A stretch of 64,000 nt of DNA from Saprospiraceae bacterium (GTDB lineage Bacteria > Bacteroidota > Bacteroidia > Chitinophagales > Saprospiraceae). Made by a program: the position numbers and the translations under genes. Numbering within the stretch: the stretch's first letter is position 1; each line of letters begins with the position of its first letter. The notes beneath the pieces are model-generated. The model was not told where the DNA came from, did not search any database, and was given only the letters and a program-made list of their open reading frames with translations. Of the stretch, positions 1-9,469 are shown one piece after another. The stretch covers positions 124,001-188,000 of the forward strand of contig JAJCYH010000012.1 in NCBI GenBank assembly GCA_029262995.1, read 5' to 3'.

Positions 1-2
1 GA

Positions 3-1811
3 GATTCAACAGGATTGATTTTACTTGAATTAATGAATGCGACTGAACCTGTTTCCTATTTATGGTCGACAGGAGATAGCACAGCTGATCTATCTCATGT
101 GCCAGCTGGAAATTATAGTGTTGTAATTACAGATGCGCTAGGTTGTGTAGACTCACTTGCAGGACTGGTGATATCGGAACCGGATTCCTTATTGGTTGTG
201 AATGTGAATACTGAAAATACAATTTGTACATCTGATTTAAGCGGGAGTATTTCATTTCAAATAATAGGAGGCACGCCAGGGTATGATTTAAGATGGTCAC
301 ATGGGATAACCAACGACACAAGTATAATGGGAATGGATACTTTAATTAATATTCCAGATACATTGACCAATCTTTCGGCAGGACTATATAGTTTTACCAT
401 TACCGACATGAACTCATGTGTATTGGCAGACTCTATAGAGATATTAGCAATAGATACATTCATACCTTTGATTAACTGTAATAACACCAACATTTCTTCG
501 ACAAGTTGTATTCCTATAATTTATAATGAACCTACTGCTTTTGATAATTGTGATGGGCTTGAAATAGAGCTCATTTCTGGTCTACCTTCGGGGTCATTTT
601 TTCCTGAAGGCGAAACTATAGTATCATATAGGGCAACAGATGAATCAGGAAATTCTTCTAGCTGTTTCTTTATAGTTGACTTGGATTTTGATCTTACTGT
701 CAATGCAGTAGCAATCAATGCTTCCTGTGATACTGCAGATGGGCAAATTATATTGGATATACAAGGAGGACAGGCACCTTATATAGTTACGCCAAATGAA
801 TTAGATGCTTTAGATTCTGGTGATTATACTATTACTGTTTTAGATGATTTGGGCTGTCAAGTACAAATCAGTGTAACTGTTGGCCAAGAAGTAATTGACA
901 TTGACTATGAATTAATTCATGTCGAAGTTAGCTGCTTTGGGGGAAGTGATGGTTCCGTTGAAGTAATTATAGATGGGAATGAAGATGATTATGATATAAG
1001 CTATTCTACTACGCTAGATCCTATGTCTTTACAGGCTGGTGAATATACAGTCATAATAACCGACAAATCAAATGGTTGCAGTATAGAGGAATCTTTTGTA
1101 ATTCAGGAACCTGACGCTTTAGAAATATCTGCATTTAATTTTGTAGCAGATGCATGTACTGGCGAATTTGTAAGTGTAAATTTAGAAATAACAGGAGGTG
1201 TTGGAGCTGTAGAAATAGATACATTAATGCTGGATGATAATGTAATATTTTTTGCCACTGACGAAAATCAGTGTACATCAGCAATTATGATTCCATTAGA
1301 TCTCATTGATGAAATACTTGCGATAGAAGTCCTTGCAGTGACAGATTCTGGTGCCAATAACAATTCTGGCAGTATTTCTGTTGAGGTTTCTGGAGGAATA
1401 TTACCATATACTTTTGAATGGGTTGATGAAACAGGTAATCTTATTAGTACAGAAAAAGATTTATTTGATTTGTTTCCTGGTGAATATATTCTTGTCGTTA
1501 CAGATGCCAATGGTTGTGTAGTTGAAAGCTTCCCAATAATAATTGACGAGATTACTTCATTGTCTGAAGAAGAATTAACAAATGGTCTTGTACTCGTATC
1601 TCCAAATCCTACAAAAGGCATGCTTAGATTAGAGTTGCAAGGGCGTGGTGAAGTTTCGATAATAATCTATGATATTTCTGGTAAGCTTATGCTTCAAAAG
1701 GTGATTCAGAAGTCTCAGACTATAGACTTATCTTCTTATGATGCAGGTTTATATATTATGCTTTCGCAAAAGGCAGACAATGTCGTAAGCCAATTGCTGG
1801 TCAAACAATAA
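3..1811 (+). CDS. SprB-repeat/HYR secreted protein with T9SS sorting domain (5' partial)
   Basis: The reading frame is open to the left edge, so this is the C-terminal part of a larger surface or secreted protein. Several SprB-like repeats are visible, each with a core like AGxYxVxITDxxGC (for example near residues 30-45 and 270-285 of the visible part), followed by Ser/Asp-rich segments. Residues of about 150-225 look like a HYR (hyalin repeat) domain, with the DNCDG and RATDESGN signatures. The last 75 residues are a type A T9SS C-terminal sorting domain (SPNPTKG, then YDISGK, ending in LLVKQ). By family knowledge the product passes the outer membrane through the gliding/T9SS machinery and is attached or released outside. 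The adhesin role is inferred. It converges on pckA with only 14 bp between the stop codons. Confidence 0.85.
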   Translation, partial: DSTGLILLELMNATEPVSYLWSTGDSTADLSHVPAGNYSVVITDALGCVDSLAGLVISEPDSLLVVNVNTENTICTSDLSGSISFQIIGGTPGYDLRWSHGITNDTSIMGMDTLINIPDTLTNLSAGLYSFTITDMNSCVLADSIEILAIDTFIPLINCNNTNISSTSCIPIIYNEPTAFDNCDGLEIELISGLPSGSFFPEGETIVSYRATDESGNSSSCFFIVDLDFDLTVNAVAINASCDTADGQIILDIQGGQAPYIVTPNELDALDSGDYTITVLDDLGCQVQISVTVGQEVIDIDYELIHVEVSCFGGSDGSVEVIIDGNEDDYDISYSTTLDPMSLQAGEYTVIITDKSNGCSIEESFVIQEPDALEISAFNFVADACTGEFVSVNLEITGGVGAVEIDTLMLDDNVIFFATDENQCTSAIMIPLDLIDEILAIEVLAVTDSGANNNSGSISVEVSGGILPYTFEWVDETGNLISTEKDLFDLFPGEYILVVTDANGCVVESFPIIIDEITSLSEEELTNGLVLVSPNPTKGMLRLELQGRGEVSIIIYDISGKLMLQKVIQKSQTIDLSSYDAGLYIMLSQKADNVVSQLLVKQ

Positions 1812-1825
1812 TTATGAGCTGAAGA

Positions 1826-3445
1826 TCAATCTGCTAATGATAAGGCTTTAGGTGCTGCTGCGCTTATACTCTCATCTACTTTATCATTGAACTTTTCAAA
1901 GTTTTGATTGAACATTTCTGCAAGTTCAAGGCGGTTGTTGTTGTAGCTTTCTTTATCAACCCAAGCGTTTCTAGGATGTAAGATTTCTCCAGGAACATCA
2001 GGGCAATAAGAAGGAATCAAAAAGTCAAATACAGCAAAATTTGTATAGGAAATATCATCCATTTCGCCATTAAGAACAGCAGAAATCAACCTTCTTGTGT
2101 ACTTAAGCAATATGCGATTGCCTTCTCCGTAGGCACCTCCAACCCATCCTGTATTTACAAGCCACATGTTTACATTATATTTTTTTACTTTCTCACCGAG
2201 TAACCTTGCATAGTCATTTGGATGAAGAGGTAAAAAAGGAGCACCAAAGCACGCAGAAAAAGTGGCAACTGGCTCAACAATACCATCTTCTGTTCCTGCT
2301 ACCTTAGCGGTGTATCCAGACATAAAATAAAACATTGCCTGTTCAGGACTCAACTTCGATAAAGGAGGTAAAATGCCAAATGCATCACAGCAAAGAAAAA
2401 AGATGTTCTTAGGGTGATTGGCTAGGTTTTCTTGATAATGATTTGATATATGATGTATAGGGTATGAAACTCTTGTATTCTCAGTTATGGAAGTATCCGA
2501 ATAATTAGGACGTGAAGTACCTTTATGAAAACAAATGTTTTCGAGAATGGCTCCAGGTTTTATGGCATTAAAGATATCTGGTTCTGTATCAGGATTCAAG
2601 TTGACACATTTGGCATAGCAGCCACCTTCAAAATTAAACAATCCTTCATCTGACCAACCATGTTCGTCATCTCCAATTAATTTTCTATCCGGATCTGCAG
2701 ATAGTGTAGTTTTTCCAGTACCGCTTAGACCAAAAAATACTGCAGTGTTCCCATCTTCACCCACATTTGCGGAGCAATGCATGGAAAGGACATTGTATTC
2801 TTTAGGTAAAATGTAATTAAGTACAGAAAACATCGCTTTTTTTATTTCACCAGTATAGGCAGAACCGCCAATAAGAATTGTTTTATTGGTGAAATTGATT
2901 ATAGAGAAGTTTTCAGCATTTGTACCATGAACTTGAGGATCAGCTTTAAAGCCTGGCGCACAGTATATATTCCATTCAGATTCAAAGTCCTTTAATTCTT
3001 CATTATTCAATCTGATGAACATATTGTGAACAAACTGTGCACTCCAAGGGTATTCTGCGATTACTCTAACCTTTAATGAGTAGTGCTTATCTGTGCATAA
3101 GGCAGCCTCTTTTATAAAGATGTCTTTATTGCTGAAGTAATTTGTTACTTGATCAAATAACAAATCATAATGATCAGGCGAAATGCATTGATTAATGTTA
3201 TTCCAGTTAACTGTAGTTTTCGTGTTTGGATCTAAAACAATAAACCTGTCTTTTGGAGACCTGCCTGTAAATCTGCCAGTGTTAATGCTTAGCGTCCCAT
3301 TTTGGGTAAGAGTCCCATGATTTCTTCTAAGACTTTGCTCAATCAGTTCATTTGGCTTTAGATTCCAAAAAGCACTTGAGATATTTGCTAAGCTTAATTC
3401 CTCCAAACGTGTCTTTGGGTTTTTTAATCCGAATTCTTGTGACAT
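1826..3445 (-). CDS. pckA: Phosphoenolpyruvate carboxykinase (ATP)
   Basis: Catalyses oxaloacetate + ATP to phosphoenolpyruvate + CO2 + ADP, the first committed step of gluconeogenesis in the cytoplasm. The length (539 residues) fits the ATP-dependent family. Visible signatures are the P-loop GLSGTGKTTLSADP, the kinase-2 motif LIGDDEHGW, the FEGGCYAK metal-site region and TGRSPKDRF near the N-terminus. I place the start at ATG 3445; a TTG three codons upstream is in frame but less likely. It fits the amino-acid and propionate catabolism genes elsewhere in the window, which feed the TCA cycle and call for gluconeogenesis. Its upstream region holds a pair of imperfect direct repeats. Confidence 0.97.
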   Translation of the reverse strand: MSQEFGLKNPKTRLEELSLANISSAFWNLKPNELIEQSLRRNHGTLTQNGTLSINTGRFTGRSPKDRFIVLDPNTKTTVNWNNINQCISPDHYDLLFDQVTNYFSNKDIFIKEAALCTDKHYSLKVRVIAEYPWSAQFVHNMFIRLNNEELKDFESEWNIYCAPGFKADPQVHGTNAENFSIINFTNKTILIGGSAYTGEIKKAMFSVLNYILPKEYNVLSMHCSANVGEDGNTAVFFGLSGTGKTTLSADPDRKLIGDDEHGWSDEGLFNFEGGCYAKCVNLNPDTEPDIFNAIKPGAILENICFHKGTSRPNYSDTSITENTRVSYPIHHISNHYQENLANHPKNIFFLCCDAFGILPPLSKLSPEQAMFYFMSGYTAKVAGTEDGIVEPVATFSACFGAPFLPLHPNDYARLLGEKVKKYNVNMWLVNTGWVGGAYGEGNRILLKYTRRLISAVLNGEMDDISYTNFAVFDFLIPSYCPDVPGEILHPRNAWVDKESYNNNRLELAEMFNQNFEKFNDKVDESISAAAPKALSLAD

Positions 3446-3768
3446 ACCAATCAAATTATTAAAGTGAAACTCAGAACTGATGCGAAGTAAGTGAGATCAG
3501 TTGATTTTCATAGTGTGAAATTTACATAAAGCATCATCACTATTTTAATTTTCTGATAGTGTCAAATAAACATAAAGCCTTTTATTATTGAACATTCAGA
3601 TATGGACTTTAAAGCAAAATCCAAATGTTAAATAAATGTTAAATTTATAATGTGTAAAATTTTGATTTATAGTATTTATATGGCATAAATGAAATTAATT
3701 TGGATTTTTTTAAACCATAAGTAGGGGTATTTGGTTTGAGCTTCATCTAAAGGAATAAATACTAAGTA
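3446..3768. promoter_or_regulatory. Divergent intergenic region pckA / Crp-family gene with direct repeats
   Basis: This 323 bp gap must hold the promoters of both divergent genes. Two 22-nt imperfect direct repeats (19 of 22 identical) start at 3511 and 3557, both of the form TAGTGTsAAATwwACATAAAGC; start-to-start distance is 46 bp. On the pckA strand the second copy contains TTTATTTG, one mismatch from the Bacteroidota -7 consensus TAnnTTTG. The rest is AT-rich with no reading frame. A duplicated activator site or duplicated promoter for pckA is a guess. Confidence 0.4.
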
Positions 3769-4458
3769 ATGAACCAATCTTCCAAATTTTTAATGTTAAG
3801 GTCAATTGACGTCTTATCTTCATTGACCGATCAACAAATTGAACAGTTAAGTAATCAATCTGTACATGATTCTTATGCTAGAGGTTCCTTTCTTTTTGAT
3901 ATTGGAGATTCGGTGTCATATGTTTTTTTACTAACCAAAGGCACTGTAAAAGTTGGATTAACTACAAGCAATGACAAGACCCTAATCAAGGAATTTGCTT
4001 ACGCTAATAATCTGGTGGGTGAAAATATTCTTACTGGATTGTCCAATCGAAGATTGTTTGCTCAAGTTGTAAAAGATACTGAGGTATTTAAAATTCCTGC
4101 CTCTTACTTTAAAGCCCTATTTGAGCAGAACAGTCAATTTTGTGAGGACATCACTAAATTACTTATTTCAAAATTGGCTGAATTGGAAGACAGGATGAAT
4201 AATTTCGTTTTCAAAAAAGCTCAAAACAGAATAGTTGATTTTATTAAGGAGTTGGCAAGGACAAAGGGAATGAAAATCGGATTGGACGAAATTCTAATCA
4301 ATCATGGGTTGTCACATAAGGAAATAGCAAATATTACAGATACTTCACGCCAAACCGTTGCACGCGTTTTGGGCGATTTAAAAAGACAGAACATCATCCA
4401 TTTCAGCGATAGAAAACCTCATAAGATTCTCATTAGGGATGTAATGAACCTTGGTTGA
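3769..4458 (+). CDS. Crp/Fnr family transcriptional regulator
   Basis: A cNMP-binding-like beta-roll domain fills residues 15-120 and a Crp-type winged helix fills about 150-225, with the recognition region LSHKEIANITDTSRQTVARVL. There is no N-terminal cysteine cluster, so it is not an Fe-S FNR sensor. In the recognition helix the usual glutamate of CRP (RETVGR) is replaced by glutamine (RQTVAR), so its site may differ from the classical TGTGA or TTGAT box. The effector is unknown. It is transcribed alone; a hairpin follows the stop. Starts at the first ATG with no Shine-Dalgarno sequence, which is normal here. Confidence 0.85.
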   Translation: MNQSSKFLMLRSIDVLSSLTDQQIEQLSNQSVHDSYARGSFLFDIGDSVSYVFLLTKGTVKVGLTTSNDKTLIKEFAYANNLVGENILTGLSNRRLFAQVVKDTEVFKIPASYFKALFEQNSQFCEDITKLLISKLAELEDRMNNFVFKKAQNRIVDFIKELARTKGMKIGLDEILINHGLSHKEIANITDTSRQTVARVLGDLKRQNIIHFSDRKPHKILIRDVMNLG

Positions 4459-4475
4459 TCTATGTGGTTTTTTAC

Positions 4476-4513
4476 AGCCCTTGTATTTTAAATGTACAGG
4501 GGCTTATTTATTT
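4476..4513 (+). terminator. Probable terminator after the Crp-family gene
   Basis: AGCCCTTGTA (4476-4485) can pair with TACAGGGGCT (4495-4504), with one wobble pair and a 9-nt loop, followed by a T-rich tract. It lies 18 bp past the stop codon. The T-tract is interrupted by A, so strength is uncertain. Confidence 0.55.
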
Positions 4514-4521
4514 AATTCCTA

Positions 4522-4553
4522 TTGATTAGGCTGCCATTGTTTTTTTATCTTTG
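4522..4553 (+). promoter_or_regulatory. Bacteroidota-type promoter before terC
   Basis: TATCTTTG at 4546-4553 matches the -7 consensus TAnnTTTG fully; a TTG at 4522-4524 lies 21 nt upstream and may serve as the -33 element. The predicted start site is about 15-20 nt before the terC ATG. Confidence 0.55.
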
Positions 4554-4576
4554 GTCATTCTACTATAAATGCTGGA

Positions 4577-5413
4577 ATGATATATCTTTTAACAATGCCG
4601 GATTTTTGGAGTTCTGCCTTTTGGTTGAGCCTCTTGACACTTACTTTCCTTGAAATTGTGCTTGGTGTAGATAATATTATTTTTATTTCGATTGCTGCAA
4701 ATAAAATCCCTGCGGATCAGCAAAAGAAAGCGACCAGTATAGGTTTGGTCTTGGCTATGCTGATGAGAATTATACTATTATTTGGAATCTCAGTATTGAT
4801 AGCCATGAAAGAGCCTTGGATTGAAATAAACAATAGTTTAGTCAGTGCGGGATTTTCTGGTCAAAGCTTTATTCTGATTGCTGGAGGATTATTTTTATTA
4901 TATAAAAGTGTAAGTGAGATTCATTATAAACTCGAAGGAGAGACACATGGTAATAGAGGAACAAAGAAATCTGTAAGTTTTACTAGTGTAATCGTTCAGA
5001 TTACTTTGATTAATATCGTTTTTTCTTTTGATTCAATCTTGACTGCAGTTGGAATGACCAATGGCCTAGAGGGAGCATTGTTTATTATGATCATTGCAGT
5101 AGTGATCAGTGTTTTAATTATGATGCTATTTGCTGTACCGGTCGGTAGATTCGTAAATAAGCATCCAACCATTCAAATACTAGGACTTTCATTTCTAATC
5201 CTAATCGGATTTATGCTTATTATCGAAGGTGGCCATTTGGCACATTTGAAAATATTAGGATCTGAGATTGGAGCTGTTCCAAAAGGGTACTTGTATTTTG
5301 CAATCGCATTTTCACTATTCGTGGAATTTATAAATATAAAAGTTAGAAAAAAATATCCATCTGTACAGCTGCATGGCGTTCAGGAGGAAGCCAAAAATGA
5401 AGGAATATTATGA
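4577..5413 (+). CDS. TerC family integral membrane protein
   Basis: A 278-residue polytopic protein with about seven hydrophobic segments. It carries both TerC signature stretches, LEIVLGVDNIIFIS near residue 25 and VFSFDSILTAVGMT near 155, whose acidic residues lie in the membrane and are thought to bind metal ions. Family members are implicated in tellurite resistance, metal export (manganese or calcium) and metalation of exported proteins; the exact substrate here is unknown. The stop codon overlaps the start of the next gene (ATGA), so the two are co-translated. An in-frame ATG seven codons in (4595) is an alternative start. Confidence 0.88.
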   Translation: MIYLLTMPDFWSSAFWLSLLTLTFLEIVLGVDNIIFISIAANKIPADQQKKATSIGLVLAMLMRIILLFGISVLIAMKEPWIEINNSLVSAGFSGQSFILIAGGLFLLYKSVSEIHYKLEGETHGNRGTKKSVSFTSVIVQITLINIVFSFDSILTAVGMTNGLEGALFIMIIAVVISVLIMMLFAVPVGRFVNKHPTIQILGLSFLILIGFMLIIEGGHLAHLKILGSEIGAVPKGYLYFAIAFSLFVEFINIKVRKKYPSVQLHGVQEEAKNEGIL

Positions 5414-6249
5414 CGAGCAATATTAAATTTAATCTTAAAAGACCTATCGTATTTTTTGACATTGAAGCCACAGGTTTGAATGTTATCAGAGATCGCATCA
5501 TACAGTTAGCAATGATCAAATACAGCAACGAAAGTGAAATCCCTGAAGAGATGTCAATGCTGATCAACCCAGGTGCTGTTCTAATATCTGAAGAAGCCTA
5601 TAAGGTGCATGGTATTTCAGCGCAAATGGTTGCGAATAAACCAACTTTTGATCAGGTAGCAGATAAGATATGGGCATTTATTGGTAATGCTGATCTAGCC
5701 GGATACAATTCGGATCGATTTGATATCCCTATGTTGATGGAAGAATTTGCCAGAGTAGGAAAAGAACTCGATTTGGATAATAGAAAGACGGTAGATGTCC
5801 AAAAGGTCTTTTATAAAATGGAACCAAGGACATTATCTGCAGCCTATCGTTTTTACTGTGGTAAAAACCTTGAAGGCGCACATGATGCTTTGGAGGATGT
5901 AAAAGCTACCGTTGAAGTACTGATGGGACAGATAAATAAATACCGAGGTGTAGACTATATAGATAAGAATAATAATGTCATAGAAAATGCGGTTGTAAAC
6001 GACATGGATGCTTTGGCTAATTTCACCAGTGATTCAAGAACGGTTGATGTTACTCAGCGATTAAAGTATAATGACAATGGAGAAGTTGTCTTTAACTTCG
6101 GCAAATATAATGGCCAAAAAGTTTTGGACGTAATAACTCGGGATCGTCAATATTACAACTGGATCTTAGAAAAGGATTTTTCGGCACAGGTAAAGCAAAT
6201 CATCAAAAAAATTGCGAAAGAACATGAAATTAATTCTTCTAAGTCTTAG
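5410..6249 (+). CDS. DEDDh 3'-5' exonuclease (DnaQ/ExoX-like)
   Basis: Residues 12-175 form an RNase H-like exonuclease domain: ExoI motif FFDIEATGLN (Asp and Glu metal ligands), ExoII around AGYNSDRFD, and ExoIIIe HDALEDVKAT with the His and Asp of the DEDDh class. The last 65 residues contain FNFGKYNGQKVLDV...YYNWIL, a small domain also found at the C-terminus of ExoX-type exonucleases. Expected role: 3' end trimming in DNA repair or proofreading, cytoplasmic. It overlaps terC by 4 bp (ATGA), and its 3' end overlaps the next gene by 26 bp, so the three genes probably form one unit. Confidence 0.9.
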   Translation: MTSNIKFNLKRPIVFFDIEATGLNVIRDRIIQLAMIKYSNESEIPEEMSMLINPGAVLISEEAYKVHGISAQMVANKPTFDQVADKIWAFIGNADLAGYNSDRFDIPMLMEEFARVGKELDLDNRKTVDVQKVFYKMEPRTLSAAYRFYCGKNLEGAHDALEDVKATVEVLMGQINKYRGVDYIDKNNNVIENAVVNDMDALANFTSDSRTVDVTQRLKYNDNGEVVFNFGKYNGQKVLDVITRDRQYYNWILEKDFSAQVKQIIKKIAKEHEINSSKS

Positions 6250-7006
6250 TATTGGCATATGCTTTCTAATGGCTTGTGAGGATACTGAAACCGGATGCCT
6301 TGATTTACTGGCTGAAAACTATTCCGTTTTTGCAGTTAATGAATGCGACTCATGTTGTAGCTATCCTAAATTAAATATTGCATTTAATTTCATAAACGAT
6401 TCTTTGACATACAACATAGGAGACACTTTAGTAATGACAAACAACGATAGCGTTATCGTTTATAAATTCAAGTTTCTGGTCTCAAATTTCGTTTTTGGAA
6501 ATCCTCAAAATTCATATGTCATCAGTGATAGTTTGCATAAAGCAGATATATCCCTAAAAGATGATTTCGCCTTTTTTGAAAGGGAAACCACCAGGGCTGT
6601 AGGAACTACAAGATTTTCTGATAGCCTAAGCTATGTCAAGTACTATTTTGGTTTTGATAATGCGAATGTTGAACAATTAAAACCCTTTGAATCAATTGAT
6701 CAGACGAGTAATCTAGATCTTGCTTTAGATAGTTTATATGATATCAAGCTGGATAAATATATAGCAGCTGAATTTTCATTTGAATATCTTCCCATAGATA
6801 CGATCTTAGTGTTTGAAATTCCGTCACTTGGCGTTAATCCAAGAACAGCGTCTATTGATCGCTTTGTAGGATTGGGCGCAAACTGGACATTGACAATTTC
6901 TTTGGATTTGAAAATTTTGCTGCAATCGATTGACTTTCGTCAAAATCACATAAATGTTGAAGAAGAACTTAGCGAAAACATAATTGAAGCAATTGAGATA
7001 AAATAA
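6224..7006 (+). CDS. MbnP-like lipoprotein lacking the WxW motif
   Basis: Signal peptide with lipobox FLMAC (Cys18), so an exported lipoprotein of about 260 residues. After it comes a Cys-rich strip (GCLDLLAENY...CDSCCSYP) of the kind often found behind Bacteroidota lipoboxes, then a beta-rich domain (YKFKFLVSNFVF, LKDDFAFF) resembling MbnP, the partner of MauG-like di-heme enzymes. The following gene is just such an enzyme, which supports the assignment. In characterised MbnP, copper binding depends on turning the first Trp of a WxW motif into kynurenine. Here the only Trp is Trp221 (GANWTLT), and the WxW region appears replaced by LYDI. I chose ATG 6224, which gives a clean signal peptide, over a TTG at 6212. 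Confidence 0.65.
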   Translation: MKLILLSLSIGICFLMACEDTETGCLDLLAENYSVFAVNECDSCCSYPKLNIAFNFINDSLTYNIGDTLVMTNNDSVIVYKFKFLVSNFVFGNPQNSYVISDSLHKADISLKDDFAFFERETTRAVGTTRFSDSLSYVKYYFGFDNANVEQLKPFESIDQTSNLDLALDSLYDIKLDKYIAAEFSFEYLPIDTILVFEIPSLGVNPRTASIDRFVGLGANWTLTISLDLKILLQSIDFRQNHINVEEELSENIIEAIEIK

Positions 7007-7038
7007 AACTAAGTTTTAAAAATTTACGTTTATCAATT

Positions 7039-8142
7039 ATGAAGTTTATTACGTTGACATATTTGTCTTGGATTATCTTGGTATTAGGATGCAGTAAGGA
7101 TACGAATCCTTCGGAGGGAATGTCAACTAACCTCAGAGATATTCCTTACACTCCCATCATTTATGAAGCAGATATTCCAGAATATTTTCCACAGTTGGAA
7201 CAACCGACTGACAATCCAATGACTTTAGATGGTGTTTTTCTTGGGCGGAATTTATTCTATGATCCTATTCTAAGTATTGATAGCAGTTTGTCTTGTTCAT
7301 CCTGCCATCTTCCAGATAAGAGTTTTACCGATCAATTGGCAAAGAGTCCAGGTGTGAATGGTAAACTAACACCGAGAAGTTCAATGTCATTGATCAATGT
7401 CGGTTTTTACTATAGTGGATTGTTTTGGGATGGAAGAGTTCAAAGTCTAGAAGAACAGGCAATACATCCAGTTGAAGATGTCATTGAGCTCAATAATACA
7501 TGGCCCGAGGTTGTGAAGCGGTTGAAGAGGTCCTCAGAATATCCCGAAATGTTTCGAAGGGCTTTTGGGATTAACAACAGTGATGAGATTTCTAAGGATT
7601 TAGCTGTTAAAGCGATTGCTCAATTTGAGCGCACCTTAATTTCTTCAGGAAACAGCAAGTATGATAAAGTAATAAAAGGTCTAGCAGCATTTACGGATGA
7701 AGAGCAGCTTGGTTTTGATATTTTCTTTGATAGAGATCCTGAATTACCAGACGGCGAATGTTTTCATTGTCATAGTGCACCTTTGCTTACAAGTAATGAT
7801 TATTTAAATAATGGATTAGTAGCAGCTGAAGAATTTGAGGATTTTCAAGATATCGGTCACGGTATGGTCACGGGTAATAGAATAGACAACGGCAAATTTA
7901 GGGTTCCAACTTTGAGAAATATCGAATTTAGTGCACCTTATATGCATGATGGAAGGCTTGAAACGTTGGAGGATGTGTTAGACCACTATAATAGTGGAGG
8001 TCAAATATCAAAAGGGAAAGATGCCCTGATCTCACCTCTTGGTTTATCAAAGGACCATCTAAAGGCTTTACGTTCTTTCCTCCATACTCTAAATGATGAA
8101 GACTTTATGTCAAATGAAGACTTTAGCAACCCTAAGGGATAA
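7039..8142 (+). CDS. Di-heme cytochrome c peroxidase / MauG-family lipoprotein
   Basis: Lipobox LVLGC near residue 18, then two c-type heme sites, CSSCH near residue 91 and CFHCH near 237, in the arrangement of bacterial cytochrome c peroxidases. The C-terminal motif YMHDGRLETLEDVLDHYNSGG is typical of the MauG/MbnH/CcpA superfamily. It may reduce peroxide with electrons from cytochromes c, or oxidise the neighbouring MbnP-like protein (gap 32 bp). The pairing is conserved in Bacteroidota, but which activity applies cannot be decided here. The 3' end overlaps the convergent glycosyltransferase gene by 11 bp. Confidence 0.88.
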   Translation: MKFITLTYLSWIILVLGCSKDTNPSEGMSTNLRDIPYTPIIYEADIPEYFPQLEQPTDNPMTLDGVFLGRNLFYDPILSIDSSLSCSSCHLPDKSFTDQLAKSPGVNGKLTPRSSMSLINVGFYYSGLFWDGRVQSLEEQAIHPVEDVIELNNTWPEVVKRLKRSSEYPEMFRRAFGINNSDEISKDLAVKAIAQFERTLISSGNSKYDKVIKGLAAFTDEEQLGFDIFFDRDPELPDGECFHCHSAPLLTSNDYLNNGLVAAEEFEDFQDIGHGMVTGNRIDNGKFRVPTLRNIEFSAPYMHDGRLETLEDVLDHYNSGGQISKGKDALISPLGLSKDHLKALRSFLHTLNDEDFMSNEDFSNPKG

Positions 8143-9379
8143 TATTTTTCAGCACATTTATTTTTGAGCACAAATATTCACTTGCATAACAGATAAGTAA
8201 GGGTTCAAGTGTAATGACTCGAAATCTGTTCTGCGGGTAAAATATAATAAAGATAAGACCGATTGTAATCATAACACTTAAAGAGTAGTAGCTGTGCGTA
8301 GATTTGCTTTTGATACATTTATACAATTGCAAATAGGCAGGAATGTAAATAAGTAAGCCCAATATCAAACTTACCCAAAATTTAAAATCAGAATATACCC
8401 GATAGTCTAGACCTGGTACGATAAAGCGATAGATACCATTTAGTTTTAATTCTAGAAATTTCAGTGGATTATTAAATATCCATGAAAATGCCATTTTATA
8501 ACGAATGCTATTGCGCTGTGGCAAATGTAATTGATTTACTTGTCCATATTTGCCAAAATCATAGGGTGCGTGGAAAATCAGGTTCAAATTACATCCATCT
8601 TCAATGATTTGTGGGTATTCATATATTTTACGTGTTAGGCATGGATAGGTTTCTTCGCTATGCCCCACCAGAAATAGGCTGCCGGATGCAAAATTTGATA
8701 TTCCCCATGAGTTGTAAATTGTTTTATTTAGAATGCCTTGAGGCAAAAACATAAGCATACTTAATCCAAGAAAGGCTAATGTATACCTGATATTTGTGAA
8801 GCGATAAACAAGGAAAACTAGAAAAGGTAGAAGTAGGGTAATATGTGATTTTGTCAGAAAAGACAAACAAAGAAATAGAGAGGATAGATAAAGACTTTTG
8901 TTTTTTTTGTGGATAATAAAATCTAGAAAATAGTAACTGAAAATGATAAAGTAGGACTGAAAGCTGGTTTCCTGTGAAAGCGTATAGTTATACCAAAGTG
9001 TAAGTGGGTACAATATATAGGCTGATGCTGCAAGCAATGCAGTTGTATGAGACTTAAATAAGAGTTTAGATATCTTATAAATATAAATTGCAGAAATGGA
9101 TACCAAGATAAATTGGTATAATATCATTAGCTGTTCCCATTGAATAGGAAATAATATTTTGGCAAAAGCCATAGTATAAGGGTACAGAGGAGATACAACA
9201 AATGCTATCAAATCCATATTGTGATTTCCTTCAATTATGTTCTGGCTTAGAATATCATATCTAATGGCATCACCGAACATTTCAAATGCTTCATTTCCTG
9301 TAATCCATTTAAATATAAGCCTTGAAAGAAGGCATGCAAGAAAGATAGAGAAATAAGATTTTTGACACTTTGAGAACAT
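8132..9379 (-). CDS. GT-C type membrane glycosyltransferase (ArnT/PMT-like)
   Basis: About 415 residues with ten or so hydrophobic segments. The first periplasmic loop carries GDAIRYDILSQNI, matching the acidic motif in GT-C enzymes of the PMT/ArnT/GT39 type; such enzymes move a sugar from a polyprenyl-phosphate donor to an acceptor at the outer face of the inner membrane. The later sections contain aromatic-rich loops (SWGISNFASGSLFLVGHSEE). Substrate unknown. ATG 9379 is preferred to TTG 9385. No neighbouring envelope genes help the assignment, so the family call is moderate. Confidence 0.7.
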   Translation of the reverse strand: MFSKCQKSYFSIFLACLLSRLIFKWITGNEAFEMFGDAIRYDILSQNIIEGNHNMDLIAFVVSPLYPYTMAFAKILFPIQWEQLMILYQFILVSISAIYIYKISKLLFKSHTTALLAASAYILYPLTLWYNYTLSQETSFQSYFIIFSYYFLDFIIHKKNKSLYLSSLFLCLSFLTKSHITLLLPFLVFLVYRFTNIRYTLAFLGLSMLMFLPQGILNKTIYNSWGISNFASGSLFLVGHSEETYPCLTRKIYEYPQIIEDGCNLNLIFHAPYDFGKYGQVNQLHLPQRNSIRYKMAFSWIFNNPLKFLELKLNGIYRFIVPGLDYRVYSDFKFWVSLILGLLIYIPAYLQLYKCIKSKSTHSYYSLSVMITIGLIFIIFYPQNRFRVITLEPLLICYASEYLCSKINVLKNIIP

Positions 9380-9469
9380 GTGCAAAAGTTAAGCTTAGTA
9401 GATGATTTTTTTGGTCTGGAACATTTATTAAAGAAAAAATAATTTGCTAACTTGCGTCTATTAAATCAT

